Source of the DNA: Acidaminobacter sp.
GTDB lineage: Bacteria > Bacillota > Clostridia > Peptostreptococcales > Acidaminobacteraceae
Length of the DNA stretch: 64,000 nt
Reading direction: 5' to 3'
Assembly: GCF_030247605.1 (NCBI RefSeq)
Contig: NZ_JAOTSB010000007.1
Coordinates: 1 to 64,000, forward strand
In this document: positions 51,693-61,326 of the stretch, one piece after another
How positions within the stretch are numbered: position 1 is the stretch's first letter
Layout of the letters: every line of letters starts with the position of its first letter
Translations under genes and position numbers: made by a program
Notes under the pieces: model-generated
What the model was told of the DNA's origin: nothing
Databases searched by the model: none
The model's input: the letters and a program-made list of their open reading frames with translations, nothing else

Positions 51693-53775
51693 GTATATCC
51701 ACCATCCCAACCGATATCAAATCTACGCGGTGATGAATTTCTCCTAGTGACAGCACTGCCAATTTGGGTAGACTTCCCGAAATCAGGTTCTTAAGTGCTG
51801 CTCTTATTCGAGGGGCAGCAAGGACAACCACTTGATCTGTTGTCAGTGTTCCTATTTCCGCCTGAACCTGAATATCGGCAATCAATTGTGATGCCATTTC
51901 TGGATCTAATGCCGGAAATGATCCCTGCAACGATTTCTGTATGTGTGCATAAATCAAATCTTCAAGCCTGCCACTCAACGTAATCACATGCAGTTTTCCA
52001 TCTGAAGATAACCAGCGACTTACTATTGAACGACTCAATGTATGCCTCACATATTCTGTTAATACTTCAATGTCTTTGGACATTGTGCCATAATCCGCGA
52101 GTGTCTCCAGGATTGTTCCTAAGTCATTAATCGCTACGCCTTCCCTGACAAGATTTTGAAGAATTTTTTGAACTTCGCCAAGTGACATGATTCCTGGGAT
52201 TAGCTCATCTATGACAACGCTATACTGCTCTTTTACATCCTCCAGCAGCTTTTGTACTTCCTGTCTGCCAATCAACTCATCTGCATGCATCATAATGGTT
52301 TCTTTTAAGTGTGTCACCATTACAGTTGTCGCGTCCACCACCGTGTAGCCGTGCATCTCAGCATTTGACTTTTCCGCTGACTCGATCCATAATGCTTTGA
52401 TCCCAAAGGTTGGTTCTATTGTTTCAATGCCTTCCACAAGAAAGGTACCATTGCCGGGATCCATAACCATAAGTTTATTCGCGTATATTTCACCATGCGC
52501 AATAGGATTTCCTCTAAGAAGAATATCATAGGCATTGGGCTGGAGACTTAAATTATCGCGTATCCTTATGGGTGCTACCACAAAACCCATTTCGGAGGCG
52601 CACTGCTTTCGGACCATCAGAATACGCTCCAATAGATCCCCGGAGTCTGCACCGCTGTCAACTAATGTTAAAAGCCCGTACCCAATCTCAATGGCCAGTA
52701 CATCTTTCTGCTTTGCAATTACCTGATGATCTGGCTGTCGTTCCGAGTGAGTCATTGCTGACTCGCGTTCTGTGACCACGGCCTGTATCTTCCGTTCATT
52801 ATCTCTTAGCTGCCATCCTACGATTGCGCTTAAAAATGACATAATTAAAAACGGAAACGTTGGGAATGCGGGCACAAGGCCAAACATGAAGAGTACAACA
52901 GAAGAAACCATCATGACTTTGGGCTTAGCAAACAACTGATTGCCTAAATCTTTTCCAAAACCATCACGACTGGCAGATCTCGTCACCAAAATACCTGCGG
53001 CTACCGAAACCAAAACGGCTGGCACCTGTGAAACCAGTCCGTCGCCGATTGTCAATTTTCCGAATTGATCAATTGCTTCACCAATGCCTAAACCCTTTTG
53101 ACCAGCAAAAATTGCAATGCCACCTACAAAATTTATAAGGGTTATGATGATACCTGCGATCGCATCCCCTTTTACGAATTTCGACGATCCATCCATTGCT
53201 CCATAAAAATCAGCCTCACGTTGTAGGTTTAGTCTCCTTTGTCTTGCTTCCTCTTCTTGAATCATTCCTGCGTTTAGATCCGCATCAATTGCCATTTGTT
53301 TTCCCGGCATCGCGTCCAGTGTAAATCTCGCTCCAACTTCAGCTACGCGGGTTGCGCCGCTCGTGATGACAATCAACTGAATGATAATGATGATCACAAA
53401 GACAACTGCACCAACAATATAGCTGTCACCAGTTACAAATCCAGCAAAGGCATTTATGACTTGGCCAGCATTGCCCTGACCGAGAATCAGCTTTGTACTG
53501 GATAGGTTTAATCCAAGTCTATAAAGTGTTAGAAGCAGCAAAAGCGTGGGAAACGCTGAGAATTCAAGTACATCCCTGGTGAATAATGTTAAAAGCAGCA
53601 CCGTCACAGAGAGTGAGATATTAACGACAAGCAAAAAATCAAGCAATCCAGGTGGTACAGGTAAAAGAATGATGCTAATAATGCCAACGACGGCGAAAGC
53701 CAATATGACATCCATATTTTTTCCAAAGAAACTTGACCATCTGTCATTTGGTATTTCCATCAGGCTTTGCCTCAC
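51682..53775 (-). CDS. flhA: Flagellar export apparatus protein FlhA
   Basis: The largest export-gate subunit (697 aa), with eight transmembrane helices (about 15-320) and a cytosolic substrate-docking domain. The FHIPEP loop region reads GARFTLDAMPGKQMAIDADLNAGMI. Start is GTG at 53775, overlapping the flhB stop codon; ATG 53760 is an alternative. Confidence 0.95.
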   Translation of the reverse strand: MRQSLMEIPNDRWSSFFGKNMDVILAFAVVGIISIILLPVPPGLLDFLLVVNISLSVTVLLLTLFTRDVLEFSAFPTLLLLLTLYRLGLNLSSTKLILGQGNAGQVINAFAGFVTGDSYIVGAVVFVIIIIIQLIVITSGATRVAEVGARFTLDAMPGKQMAIDADLNAGMIQEEEARQRRLNLQREADFYGAMDGSSKFVKGDAIAGIIITLINFVGGIAIFAGQKGLGIGEAIDQFGKLTIGDGLVSQVPAVLVSVAAGILVTRSASRDGFGKDLGNQLFAKPKVMMVSSVVLFMFGLVPAFPTFPFLIMSFLSAIVGWQLRDNERKIQAVVTERESAMTHSERQPDHQVIAKQKDVLAIEIGYGLLTLVDSGADSGDLLERILMVRKQCASEMGFVVAPIRIRDNLSLQPNAYDILLRGNPIAHGEIYANKLMVMDPGNGTFLVEGIETIEPTFGIKALWIESAEKSNAEMHGYTVVDATTVMVTHLKETIMMHADELIGRQEVQKLLEDVKEQYSVVIDELIPGIMSLGEVQKILQNLVREGVAINDLGTILETLADYGTMSKDIEVLTEYVRHTLSRSIVSRWLSSDGKLHVITLSGRLEDLIYAHIQKSLQGSFPALDPEMASQLIADIQVQAEIGTLTTDQVVVLAAPRIRAALKNLISGSLPKLAVLSLGEIHHRVDLISVGMVDIHDN

Positions 53776-54968
53776 TTCCTTTTAGAATTCTCGCGATATA
53801 TCAGCGCCAGCACTTCCGCCATGGCTTGATATAGAACAGCAGGAACTTCCTGCCCAACTTCGATTTGCTTGTAAAGCTGTTGTGCCAATGGTTTATCCTC
53901 GACAAATGGGATCTGATGCTGATTAGCGATCCTTTTAATATTCTCCGCTACGAAATCCAACCCTTTCGCAATGACTATAGGTGCTTGATCCTTTTTGTCA
54001 TCGTAGCGTATTGCAACGGCATAATGTGTCGGGTTGGTAATAATCACTGTAGCCTCAGGTACCTGCTGCATCATTCGCTGCTGTGCCAACTGCTTCTGCT
54101 TCTGACGTCTAAAGGATTTAACCAACGGATCGCCTTCAAGCGACTTATACTCCTCTTTAACTTCCTGTTTTGTCATACGCATGCTTTTTCGAAAGTCAAA
54201 GCGCTGATAAAAATAATCTGCACCTCCCAAAACAACCATCAAAATCGCTACGTTGATAAGAAGTCCGCCTAACAAACCAGTAAAGAGTCCGAATAGTTTA
54301 CCTGTGTCCATCTGGGATGCTCTCATCAGGTCATCCAATTGGCTTATCAGTGTATTCCACATCACCAATCCAACCAATGTCAGTTTAAGCAAATTCTTTA
54401 TTAATCCTACAAATGCCTTTTGAGAAAAAATATTTTTAAACCCTTGAATGGGATTTAATCGCTTAATATCAGGCTTTAACGGATCTGTGGTTATCAGAAA
54501 TTGTGACTGAAACAAGCCGCCTATAACCCCTGCGGTCATCATAATGAGCGCTATGGGCGCAGTCATGAGAGCCGCTTCAGATAAATAAGATTTAAAAAGT
54601 ACGCCAGATGCTTGACCTGCGAGTTCAGCGTATAGTCTGTTACTAAGTGCATTCCTGAACATAATAATTGATTGCTCATACAGCAATGTTAGTAGGACAG
54701 TGAGTAATACGGCCATTATTGCCAGTGAGATGGCAGCGCTTAGATCTTGACTTTTCGGAATCTGGCCCTTCTTTTTTGCATCCTCTAGCTTCTTATGAGA
54801 AGGTGCTTCGGTTCGGCTATCTTTTTCTGAAGCATCTGAAAACCAAAACATACCCGGTCGATCAATACTTCCCACGCCTGATAATACCAGCCGATTTGAA
54901 ACTATTATTGGCAGTCCAAGCTTATTCATAAAACTTTGCGAAATCAGTCTCCAGTCATCATGATACAC
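53772..54968 (-). CDS. flhB: Flagellar export apparatus switch protein FlhB
   Basis: Four transmembrane helices and a cytosolic domain with the self-cleaving NPTH motif (residues 312-315), which switches export from hook to filament. TEAPSHKKLEDAKKKGQIPKSQDL is the usual N terminus, but here it begins near residue 53: about 40 additional residues precede it. The true start may be internal (for example the ATG at 54851). Overlaps flhA by 4 nt. Confidence 0.93.
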   Translation of the reverse strand: MYHDDWRLISQSFMNKLGLPIIVSNRLVLSGVGSIDRPGMFWFSDASEKDSRTEAPSHKKLEDAKKKGQIPKSQDLSAAISLAIMAVLLTVLLTLLYEQSIIMFRNALSNRLYAELAGQASGVLFKSYLSEAALMTAPIALIMMTAGVIGGLFQSQFLITTDPLKPDIKRLNPIQGFKNIFSQKAFVGLIKNLLKLTLVGLVMWNTLISQLDDLMRASQMDTGKLFGLFTGLLGGLLINVAILMVVLGGADYFYQRFDFRKSMRMTKQEVKEEYKSLEGDPLVKSFRRQKQKQLAQQRMMQQVPEATVIITNPTHYAVAIRYDDKKDQAPIVIAKGLDFVAENIKRIANQHQIPFVEDKPLAQQLYKQIEVGQEVPAVLYQAMAEVLALIYRENSKRK

Positions 54969-54990
54969 TTGCTTGCTCCTCTTCGACTTA

Positions 54991-55761
54991 TTATGACGCC
55001 AACGAGATCCATTGCTCTAAGTATGGCATCATATCACCCACTACTTTGATCAAATTTCTAATTAGAATTGGCAGCGCCATGGCAGAAAAAAACAGTCCTG
55101 TGAGTGTTTTTAAAGGCATCCCAAGCATAAGCACATTTAGTGAGGGAATTGTGCGTGAGACCAAACCCATCACTAAATCTGTCATAATTAAAACCAGAAC
55201 AATAGGGATTGCAAGTTGGAATGCCACTGCAAAAAAATAACTAAAGGTTTCAATAATCCAATTTAAACCGCTTGATAATGGAAACTGCTTTCCAAGGGGT
55301 ATGATCTCGAATGACTTATAGAACGTCGCTAAAAGAAGGTGATGCGTATTTGTAATAAATATCAAAACCAATGCAGTCATTGCGTATAGTCGGCCCATAA
55401 TGGCCTGGTTCATACCTGACATTGGATTATAAACAGCACTCATTGAAAAACCTATTTGGAAATCCACCAATTGACCTGCAATTTGAACAGAAGCAAAAAC
55501 TAATTGCACAACAAAGCCCATGGCCAATCCCATGACTATTTCCCTGATCGCATACAGCAAATAAAGGGAATCCGATAGCTTTGGGTCTGCAGTTCCTGAA
55601 AATGCGTAAAAATAGATGCTAAGACTCAGAACAACTGACAGAAGTACTTTTAATGATAAAGGAATACCACGGTTAGAGAAAGGAGGCGCAGTAGCGACGA
55701 ACGACCCTGTTCTTAGCAGAATAAGCATTATAATTAGAAGATTCCAGTCAGAGGGGATCAT
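54991..55761 (-). CDS. fliR: Flagellar export apparatus protein FliR
   Basis: A 256-aa membrane protein of the export gate with about six helices; RTGSFVATAPPFSNRGIPLSLKVLLSVVLS and IGFSMSAVYNPMSGMNQAIMGRLYAM are family segments. It begins immediately after the fliQ stop codon. FliR and FlhB are separate here, unlike the fused form in some clostridia. Confidence 0.94.
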   Translation of the reverse strand: MIPSDWNLLIIMLILLRTGSFVATAPPFSNRGIPLSLKVLLSVVLSLSIYFYAFSGTADPKLSDSLYLLYAIREIVMGLAMGFVVQLVFASVQIAGQLVDFQIGFSMSAVYNPMSGMNQAIMGRLYAMTALVLIFITNTHHLLLATFYKSFEIIPLGKQFPLSSGLNWIIETFSYFFAVAFQLAIPIVLVLIMTDLVMGLVSRTIPSLNVLMLGMPLKTLTGLFFSAMALPILIRNLIKVVGDMMPYLEQWISLAS

Positions 55762-56028
55762 TTACTGAATCTCCGCGATCATCAGAATCACCTTCTGTGT
55801 GAAACTTAGCAGTAAATTCAACATATAACTTCCAAAAATTATCAATCCTACAAAAACAGCGATCATTTTGGGAACAAAGCTCAATGTCTGTTCCTGTATT
55901 TGTGTTGTTGCTTGCAAAACACTTATTATTAGACCAACCACCAATGCAATTAAAAGCACAGGCAATGAGACTTTTAGCATTGTCATCAGCGCTTCATTAA
56001 ACACATCAAGTACCACAGATTCTGACAT
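55762..56028 (-). CDS. fliQ: Flagellar export apparatus protein FliQ
   Basis: An 88-aa two-helix protein: LLIALVVGLIISVLQATTQIQEQTLSFVPKMIAVFVGLII is diagnostic. It lies between fliP and fliR. Confidence 0.95.
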   Translation of the reverse strand: MSESVVLDVFNEALMTMLKVSLPVLLIALVVGLIISVLQATTQIQEQTLSFVPKMIAVFVGLIIFGSYMLNLLLSFTQKVILMIAEIQ

Positions 56029-56037
56029 AACTACCTC

Positions 56038-56793
56038 CTATCTGAAGCCTTCAATTAACGAAGTCACCACCAAATGCCAACCATCTACCATTACAAATAA
56101 AAGTAATTTAAACGGCAGTGAAATCATCACAGGCGGAAGCATAAACATCCCCATAGACATTAAAATACTTGATACTACTAAATCAATGACAATAAACGGA
56201 AGAAATAGCAAAAATCCTATTTGGAAGGCAACCCTGAGTTCGCTGATAACAAAAGCCGGCGTCAATGTCACTAGAGAAACCTCCTCAGGCGTATCCGGAT
56301 AGGTATCGGATAGTTTAATAAAAAGCGCTAAATCCTTTTCACGAGTGTTTGACAGCATAAATCTTTTAACTGGAATCACCGCTTTTTCAATAGCTTCTTC
56401 TTGTGTTATTGAGCCGGCAGTAAACGGTTTCAGCGCTTCCTCATTCACTTCAGTATATACAGGAGCCATCACAAAAAAAGTCAGGAATAAAGCCAATCCA
56501 ATTACAACTTGATTTGGTGGTGCTTGCTGGGTGCCGAGAGCACTCCTCAAAAAAGACATGACCACCATAATTCTGGTAAAAGCACTGGTCAATATTAAGA
56601 AAGAGGGGGCCAGGCTCAGTATGGTGAGTAAAACCATAAGACCCAGTACTCCGGTAGGCCCTCCTCCTCCTTCAATTCGAAGTGCATTGCCAAGATCTAC
56701 TTCCAACGTCGTAGCAAAGGCAATCCCCAATGACATTATAAAACATTGTATCAACATTATGAAAACAACTAATCGATAGATCCTGTCTTTCAT
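56038..56793 (-). CDS. fliP: Flagellar export apparatus protein FliP
   Basis: Export-gate protein of 251 aa with a signal-like first helix. LTILSLAPSFLILTSAFTRIMVVMSFLRSALGTQQAPPNQVVIGLALFLTFFVM and SSILMSMGMFMLPPVMISLPFKLLLFVMVDGWHLV are the FliP signatures. Overlaps fliO by 4 nt (ATGA). Confidence 0.96.
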   Translation of the reverse strand: MKDRIYRLVVFIMLIQCFIMSLGIAFATTLEVDLGNALRIEGGGGPTGVLGLMVLLTILSLAPSFLILTSAFTRIMVVMSFLRSALGTQQAPPNQVVIGLALFLTFFVMAPVYTEVNEEALKPFTAGSITQEEAIEKAVIPVKRFMLSNTREKDLALFIKLSDTYPDTPEEVSLVTLTPAFVISELRVAFQIGFLLFLPFIVIDLVVSSILMSMGMFMLPPVMISLPFKLLLFVMVDGWHLVVTSLIEGFR

Positions 56794-57134
56794 GATGTTC
56801 TCCTTAATTTTTCTACCGCTCCAGATAAATATTTACTAAAAACATCATTTTTATCCATTTCCGAATCAATGAGTTCTGCCGGATCTATATCTCTTAGAAT
56901 AGCAACACTTTTTTCACTCGATGCCAGCAGATGATGATGATCTCCAACTTTGACAATAAACAATAATTGGTTTTTTCCGATAGATATTTTTTCTATAATA
57001 TGTATATTTTTGCTTTTCATATTCATCGCTGTCATTTTTGCTGTTAGTCGAAGACTTAGATACGCCAATAAAACAACCGCGGGCAAGGCTACGATTAATT
57101 TTAATGCGTTGATCCAGAAGGTTTGATCTGTCAT
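56790..57134 (-). CDS. fliO: Flagellar assembly protein FliO (FliZ-like)
   Basis: A 114-aa protein with one transmembrane helix and a short cytosolic part: NIHIIEKISIGKNQLLFIVKVGDHHHLLASSEKSVAILRDID, the FliO pattern. FliO helps FliP assemble. It sits directly before fliP with a 4-nt overlap. Confidence 0.9.
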   Translation of the reverse strand: MTDQTFWINALKLIVALPAVVLLAYLSLRLTAKMTAMNMKSKNIHIIEKISIGKNQLLFIVKVGDHHHLLASSEKSVAILRDIDPAELIDSEMDKNDVFSKYLSGAVEKLRRTS

Positions 57135-57186
57135 TCCTTAACCTCTCTTTTGTGGTAATGTTCTATTCTTTTCATTGACTTCAATA

Positions 57187-57672
57187 TCATTGAATTAAAA
57201 AATCAGTGAAATACAGGTTATATAGAATATCTTGTTCAAACAACTGATTAAGTTGATCCAACAGATCTAGCCTAATAATTTCTAACGTTTGAGCTTCTGA
57301 AATTTCGCTCTTCGACAGCCCTCTCAAATGCTGAATCACAACATCTCGAATCTGCGGCATGCGAAGATCAATGATGGCTTTTGATTCATCATCTAAAATT
57401 GAAAGTGTGATGCTTGTTTTAAGAAAGTGGGTGGTACGCTCATCTTTTAAGTTCACCAGAAAACTGTCCAATGGGATCATCTGCTCTATCTGAGGTTTCT
57501 CCAGGAATTTTTGCATCCCAAATGGCCATTGACCCGTTTTAAAGTATAGCCCGCCAATTATTGAAGCCAATATAATAAAAAGGAGAATTCCAACGACTGG
57601 AATCCATTTCATCCTTTTTCTCTTGACGGACTTGGAAAATTTTTTTTCTTCAGCATTAAGTCGTTCTTCCAT
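57187..57672 (-). CDS. fliL: Flagellar basal body-associated protein FliL
   Basis: A 161-aa protein with one N-terminal transmembrane helix (WIPVVGILLFIILASIIGGLYF) and a periplasm-side domain, IPLDSFLVNLKDERTTHFLKTSITLSI. It supports the stator. ATG 57672 with AGGAGG 5 nt upstream overlaps the motB end by 17 nt. In this operon fliO follows directly; fliM and fliN are not between them. Confidence 0.9.
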   Translation of the reverse strand: MEERLNAEEKKFSKSVKRKRMKWIPVVGILLFIILASIIGGLYFKTGQWPFGMQKFLEKPQIEQMIPLDSFLVNLKDERTTHFLKTSITLSILDDESKAIIDLRMPQIRDVVIQHLRGLSKSEISEAQTLEIIRLDLLDQLNQLFEQDILYNLYFTDFLIQ

Positions 57673-58432
57673 TGGATCCTCCTGTTTCGTGATCAATTAT
57701 GATCAGAAGATTGACTCGCCGATTTAAAGCACGATTCTCATATGTGGAATTTGGAACCAATGGCTGAAATTCTGCGAATCCTGCTGCTTTTAACCTATCA
57801 GGCTCAATCTGATGTCTTTGAACAAAGTATCGTGTCACTTGAACCGCGCGGTCCACTGATAATTCCCAGTTAGTTGGATACTTATCCGTTTGAATAGGCT
57901 GATTATCAGTGTGACCTTGAATTTCAATATCATTATCTATGGTGGTAAGAAGTTTAGAAATTGTATCAAGGAGCATTTGACCATCAGTTTTGATTTCCGC
58001 TTTACCAGACTCAAATAGGACAGCTTCACTGATATTAACTAAAACACCTTTTGCGTTATAAGTCACTTCAAGATCCGCACTCAGACCATTTTCTTTGATA
58101 AACGCCTGGATCATCTCGAACATCTCCACGATTTCTGAGTCCAGGGTGGTCTGATCCTTACTTTGGGGAACCTGCATCTGTACCATAGGGTCAAATGGCA
58201 ATTGATCAGCACCTGAGGGTGTCTCATTGAAAATCATCGTAGATGGATTGCCTGACAGCACAGATTGAAGCGAGGCTGCTGCTTGTTTAAATTTGATGAT
58301 GTCCAACGTGGAGAAAGAATAAAGAAGAATAAAGAAGGTCAACAACAAAGTCATTAAATCAGAAAAAGTAACAATCCATCCTTGCGACCCGCTGGATGCT
58401 TCATCGAAATTTTTTTTCCTCCTTCTCGCCAT
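57656..58432 (-). CDS. motB: Flagellar stator protein MotB
   Basis: A 258-aa stator subunit. The transmembrane segment includes the ion-binding Asp in VTFSDLMTLLLTFFILLYS. The OmpA-like peptidoglycan-binding domain has IEIQGHTDNQPI and NWELSVDRAVQVTRYF. The ATG overlaps the motA stop codon by one base. Confidence 0.95.
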   Translation of the reverse strand: MARRRKKNFDEASSGSQGWIVTFSDLMTLLLTFFILLYSFSTLDIIKFKQAAASLQSVLSGNPSTMIFNETPSGADQLPFDPMVQMQVPQSKDQTTLDSEIVEMFEMIQAFIKENGLSADLEVTYNAKGVLVNISEAVLFESGKAEIKTDGQMLLDTISKLLTTIDNDIEIQGHTDNQPIQTDKYPTNWELSVDRAVQVTRYFVQRHQIEPDRLKAAGFAEFQPLVPNSTYENRALNRRVNLLIIIDHETGGSNGRTT

Positions 58433-59223
58433 TAAGCAGCCTCATTCCGCTTCAGTTCCAAATAAGCCTTTCGCTCCTTTGGATTCAGGTAGGTCATGAT
58501 GATTTCTTCAACGACCCGTGGATTTGTGCCTGCTTGAATTTCAAGTATGCCAACTACAATCATCTCACGTCTGTAAATCTCACTTTTTGTTTTGATTCTT
58601 AAGTTGGTGGCAATTGGCACCAGAACCAGATTCGCAAAAAAAGATCCATAAAAGGTAGTGATCAAAGCAACTGCCATACCGGAGCCAATGCTGGAAGCAT
58701 CCTGAAGCTGACTAAGCATGACAATAAGACCTATCAATGTCCCAAGCATACCAAATGCCGGCGCCAGTTCTCCCCAGGTTTGAAAAATATCTTGAGAAAC
58801 TTTATGACGGTTTTTGGTGGTCTCTATCTCTATTTCCATAACATCCCGGATGACTTCGGGATCCATCCCATCAATGACCATTCGTATGCACCTTACGATA
58901 AAATCATCATCAATGTCATCTAATTGATCTTCTAAAGCCAGTAACCCATCTTTTCGGGACTTTCTAGACATAGCAGTGAAAAGTTCGACCAAGTGAAGCA
59001 GGTTTTCTTCAGTATTCTCAGTGATTTTTTTAAGGGCAACCGGGATATTCTTCAAATCATCAAGCGGATAACTGATTGTCAGCGCACAGAATGAACCAAA
59101 CAATGTAATGATGACAGAGGACAAACTCCAGAAACTCTTTAAATTGCCCGCGAGGGCAATTGAGACGATGATCAGCGTTACCCCCGCGAACATAGCTATT
59201 AATGGAATGTTGTTTTTTTTCAT
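58432..59223 (-). CDS. motA: Flagellar stator protein MotA
   Basis: A 263-aa protein with four helices: WGELAPAFGMLGTLIGLIVMLSQL and SGMAVALITTFYGSFFANLVLVPIATNLR are the classic segments. Overlaps flbD by 4 nt. Together with MotB it forms the ion-driven stator; coupling ion not determined. Confidence 0.95.
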   Translation of the reverse strand: MKKNNIPLIAMFAGVTLIIVSIALAGNLKSFWSLSSVIITLFGSFCALTISYPLDDLKNIPVALKKITENTEENLLHLVELFTAMSRKSRKDGLLALEDQLDDIDDDFIVRCIRMVIDGMDPEVIRDVMEIEIETTKNRHKVSQDIFQTWGELAPAFGMLGTLIGLIVMLSQLQDASSIGSGMAVALITTFYGSFFANLVLVPIATNLRIKTKSEIYRREMIVVGILEIQAGTNPRVVEEIIMTYLNPKERKAYLELKRNEAA

Positions 59224-59435
59224 TTTCGATCCTCCGAATGAACGAGCCGCAGCACGCCCCCAATCGACCGCTGATAAACTCGGATCCGTTCGATAATTTC
59301 AGACGGCGTCTCCTGAACTCTGATTCTATTACCATCTGTTAAAGTTATAAGCGTGTCTGGAACCAAATCGATTCTGTAAACCAACATCTCATTCAGAAAA
59401 AAAATATCACCTTTAAGCGTAGTTAATTCAATCAC
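59220..59435 (-). CDS. flbD: FlbD family flagellar protein
   Basis: A 71-aa protein. IELTTLKGDIFFLNEMLVYRIDLVPDTLITLTDGNRIRVQETPSEIIERI matches the Firmicute FlbD family (PF06289), which lies between flgE and motA. Molecular role unknown; not the Caulobacter activator of the same name. Confidence 0.9.
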   Translation of the reverse strand: MIELTTLKGDIFFLNEMLVYRIDLVPDTLITLTDGNRIRVQETPSEIIERIRVYQRSIGGVLRLVHSEDRK

Positions 59436-59445
59436 GCACCATCAG

Positions 59446-60363
59446 CTACCTTTTCAAATTCAGTAGTTCTTGCAGCATTTCGTCAGAGGTTGTAATCGTT
59501 CTGGAGTTTGCTTGATAAGAGCGGCTGGTTATGATCATTTCAGTAAATTCATTAGCTAAGTCAACATTGGACATTTCGAGATAACCCTTCCGAATGATTC
59601 CAAAGCCATTCTGTCCTGAATTTCCAAAAGAAGCATTACCTGAATTTTGAGACTGTCCATAGGTATTGCCGCCTTGTTTTTCAAGACCGCCGGCATTTGC
59701 AAAACGAATAACCGGGACCTGTCCGAGTTCGCGGTTGACACCGTCAGAATATCTTACCATCACCTTTCCTGAGCCATCAATGGTAAAAGATACTAACGAT
59801 CTGATCTCGCCTTCTATATTGATGCTGTCCGGAATGACGATTGGCTTAAGATCTTCAGCTTCGACCTCTTCCATATTGATATCAGCTCCAACTGCTAACG
59901 TCGCGCCGGAATCATCCAGCGTAACATTACTGATCCCCATTAAACGAAAACCACTGCCCATGATTAAATTACCTGTGCTGTCTCGCAGGAATGAGCCATC
60001 TCGTGTAAATCTAAGCTCGTCCAGAGCTTGGATCGATTCAGATTCACACACTGCAAAAAAACCATTGCCTTCCAGCGCAAAATCAAGCTCTCTGCCAGTC
60101 GGCTGCAGTGATCCGTTTGTCATATTAGTGGAAATTTTTCCGACACTGACACCAAGACCGATCTGCTGTGGATTAATGCCGCCAAGGCCACCCTGAATCG
60201 GAGATTGACCGCTGTTGATCATCTCGCTGAGCAAGTCTTGGAATTGAGCAGTCCCTGATTTAAATGCAGTTGTACCTACATTGGCTATGTTATTCCCTAT
60301 AACGTCCATTTTCGTTTGATAACTTCTCATACCACTGACACCGGAATACATGGATCTTAACAT
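59446..60363 (-). CDS. flgE: Flagellar hook protein FlgE
   Basis: A 305-aa FlgEFG-family protein: MLRSMYSGVSGMRSYQTKMDVIGNNIANVGTTAFKSG, then DFALEGNGFFAV, and a C-terminal SNVDLANEFTEMIITSRSYQANSRTITTSDEMLQ. It is shorter than most hook proteins (about 400 aa), but the place after flgD and before flbD supports FlgE. GGAGG is 8 nt before the ATG. Confidence 0.9.
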   Translation of the reverse strand: MLRSMYSGVSGMRSYQTKMDVIGNNIANVGTTAFKSGTAQFQDLLSEMINSGQSPIQGGLGGINPQQIGLGVSVGKISTNMTNGSLQPTGRELDFALEGNGFFAVCESESIQALDELRFTRDGSFLRDSTGNLIMGSGFRLMGISNVTLDDSGATLAVGADINMEEVEAEDLKPIVIPDSINIEGEIRSLVSFTIDGSGKVMVRYSDGVNRELGQVPVIRFANAGGLEKQGGNTYGQSQNSGNASFGNSGQNGFGIIRKGYLEMSNVDLANEFTEMIITSRSYQANSRTITTSDEMLQELLNLKR

Positions 60364-60448
60364 TTACATAACCTCCTGGTTTAGTATGGCTGCTTCCGTC
60401 GATCGGCAGCCTGGGCTTCCTCAATGAGGTCCGGCCCTTGATTTAGGT

Positions 60449-60838
60449 TCACTTAATGGTTACCGCGCTGTCAATCTGTGTTAAAATATTAATCTCATCC
60501 TGGACGGGTATAGCTGTTATAATCGTTCTATTCCCGACATTGGCTATGAATGCCGTTTCTTTAAAAAACATCACAGTATTTCTGCCGCCCTTCTTCTCAA
60601 GTTCATTCAATGCATATTTCATTTTATCAACATCTTCCGGATTTAACTTGATATTGCGTTGCTCAAGCCTTTGTTGAGCGTGAGCTGAAAATTTTAGTTC
60701 ACTGGTTTGGTTTAAAAGCTGCCTGTCAAGTAGAGCTTTAAACCCACCGTGTTCTTGAGCCGTCGCTTGTGTTTTAAGCCCTGAGGTCTGCGTCTTTTTC
60801 GTCTCTATAATAGGCGGCTGCTGCACTCGAATCGCCAT
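60449..60838 (-). CDS. Flagellar operon protein, TIGR02530 family
   Basis: A 129-aa protein with FSAHAQQRLEQRNIKLNPEDVDKMKYALNELEKKGGRNTVMFFKETAFIANVGNRTIITAI, the marker of this uncharacterised Firmicute flagellar family, always found by flgD and flgE. GGGAGTG lies before the ATG at 60838, so the upstream 13 codons are not used. Confidence 0.88.
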   Translation of the reverse strand: MAIRVQQPPIIETKKTQTSGLKTQATAQEHGGFKALLDRQLLNQTSELKFSAHAQQRLEQRNIKLNPEDVDKMKYALNELEKKGGRNTVMFFKETAFIANVGNRTIITAIPVQDEINILTQIDSAVTIK

Positions 60839-60869
60839 TAAAAAACACTCCCTTCCCATGCAGCCTTGC

Positions 60870-61307
60870 TCACTCAATCACCTGAACCGGACTTCCAACG
60901 CTCAGCACTTTTGGATAAGCATAAGTCTCACCATTCACGACATATTTGATTCCCTGCTGAGATATTTCAACCCGTTCAAGAATGCCTGAAACAACTCCTG
61001 TTTCCAAAGTTTCCAGATCAACCTGTTTTCCAATCATTGACATAGCATGATTCGTGGAATTCAAATTGTAAAGTGTGTTGAGTTGATCTGCCAAATTCTC
61101 GAGCTTTTCAATCATTGCGAATTGAGACATCTGTGCGATATATTCGCTGTTGTCTCCACCTGACATTGGGTCTTGGTACTTCAATTGAGCAGATAAAATT
61201 TTAAAAAAATCGTTTTTACCAATAAAGCTGCTTTGATCTGTCAAACTTTGCTTCTGCTGTGTTGATGCTGCTGTATTGGCAAAAATGTTCGTATTCTGAA
61301 TATCCAT
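60870..61307 (-). CDS. flgD: Flagellar hook-capping protein FlgD
   Basis: A 145-aa hook scaffold. QSSFIGKNDFFKILSAQLKYQDPMSGGDNSEYIAQMSQFAMIEKLENL is typical FlgD. GGAGGTGA lies 4 nt before the ATG at 61307. It is a short form without the Ig-like domain seen in E. coli. Confidence 0.93.
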   Translation of the reverse strand: MDIQNTNIFANTAASTQQKQSLTDQSSFIGKNDFFKILSAQLKYQDPMSGGDNSEYIAQMSQFAMIEKLENLADQLNTLYNLNSTNHAMSMIGKQVDLETLETGVVSGILERVEISQQGIKYVVNGETYAYPKVLSVGSPVQVIE

Positions 61308-61326
61308 AAATTCACCTCCTGTACAG

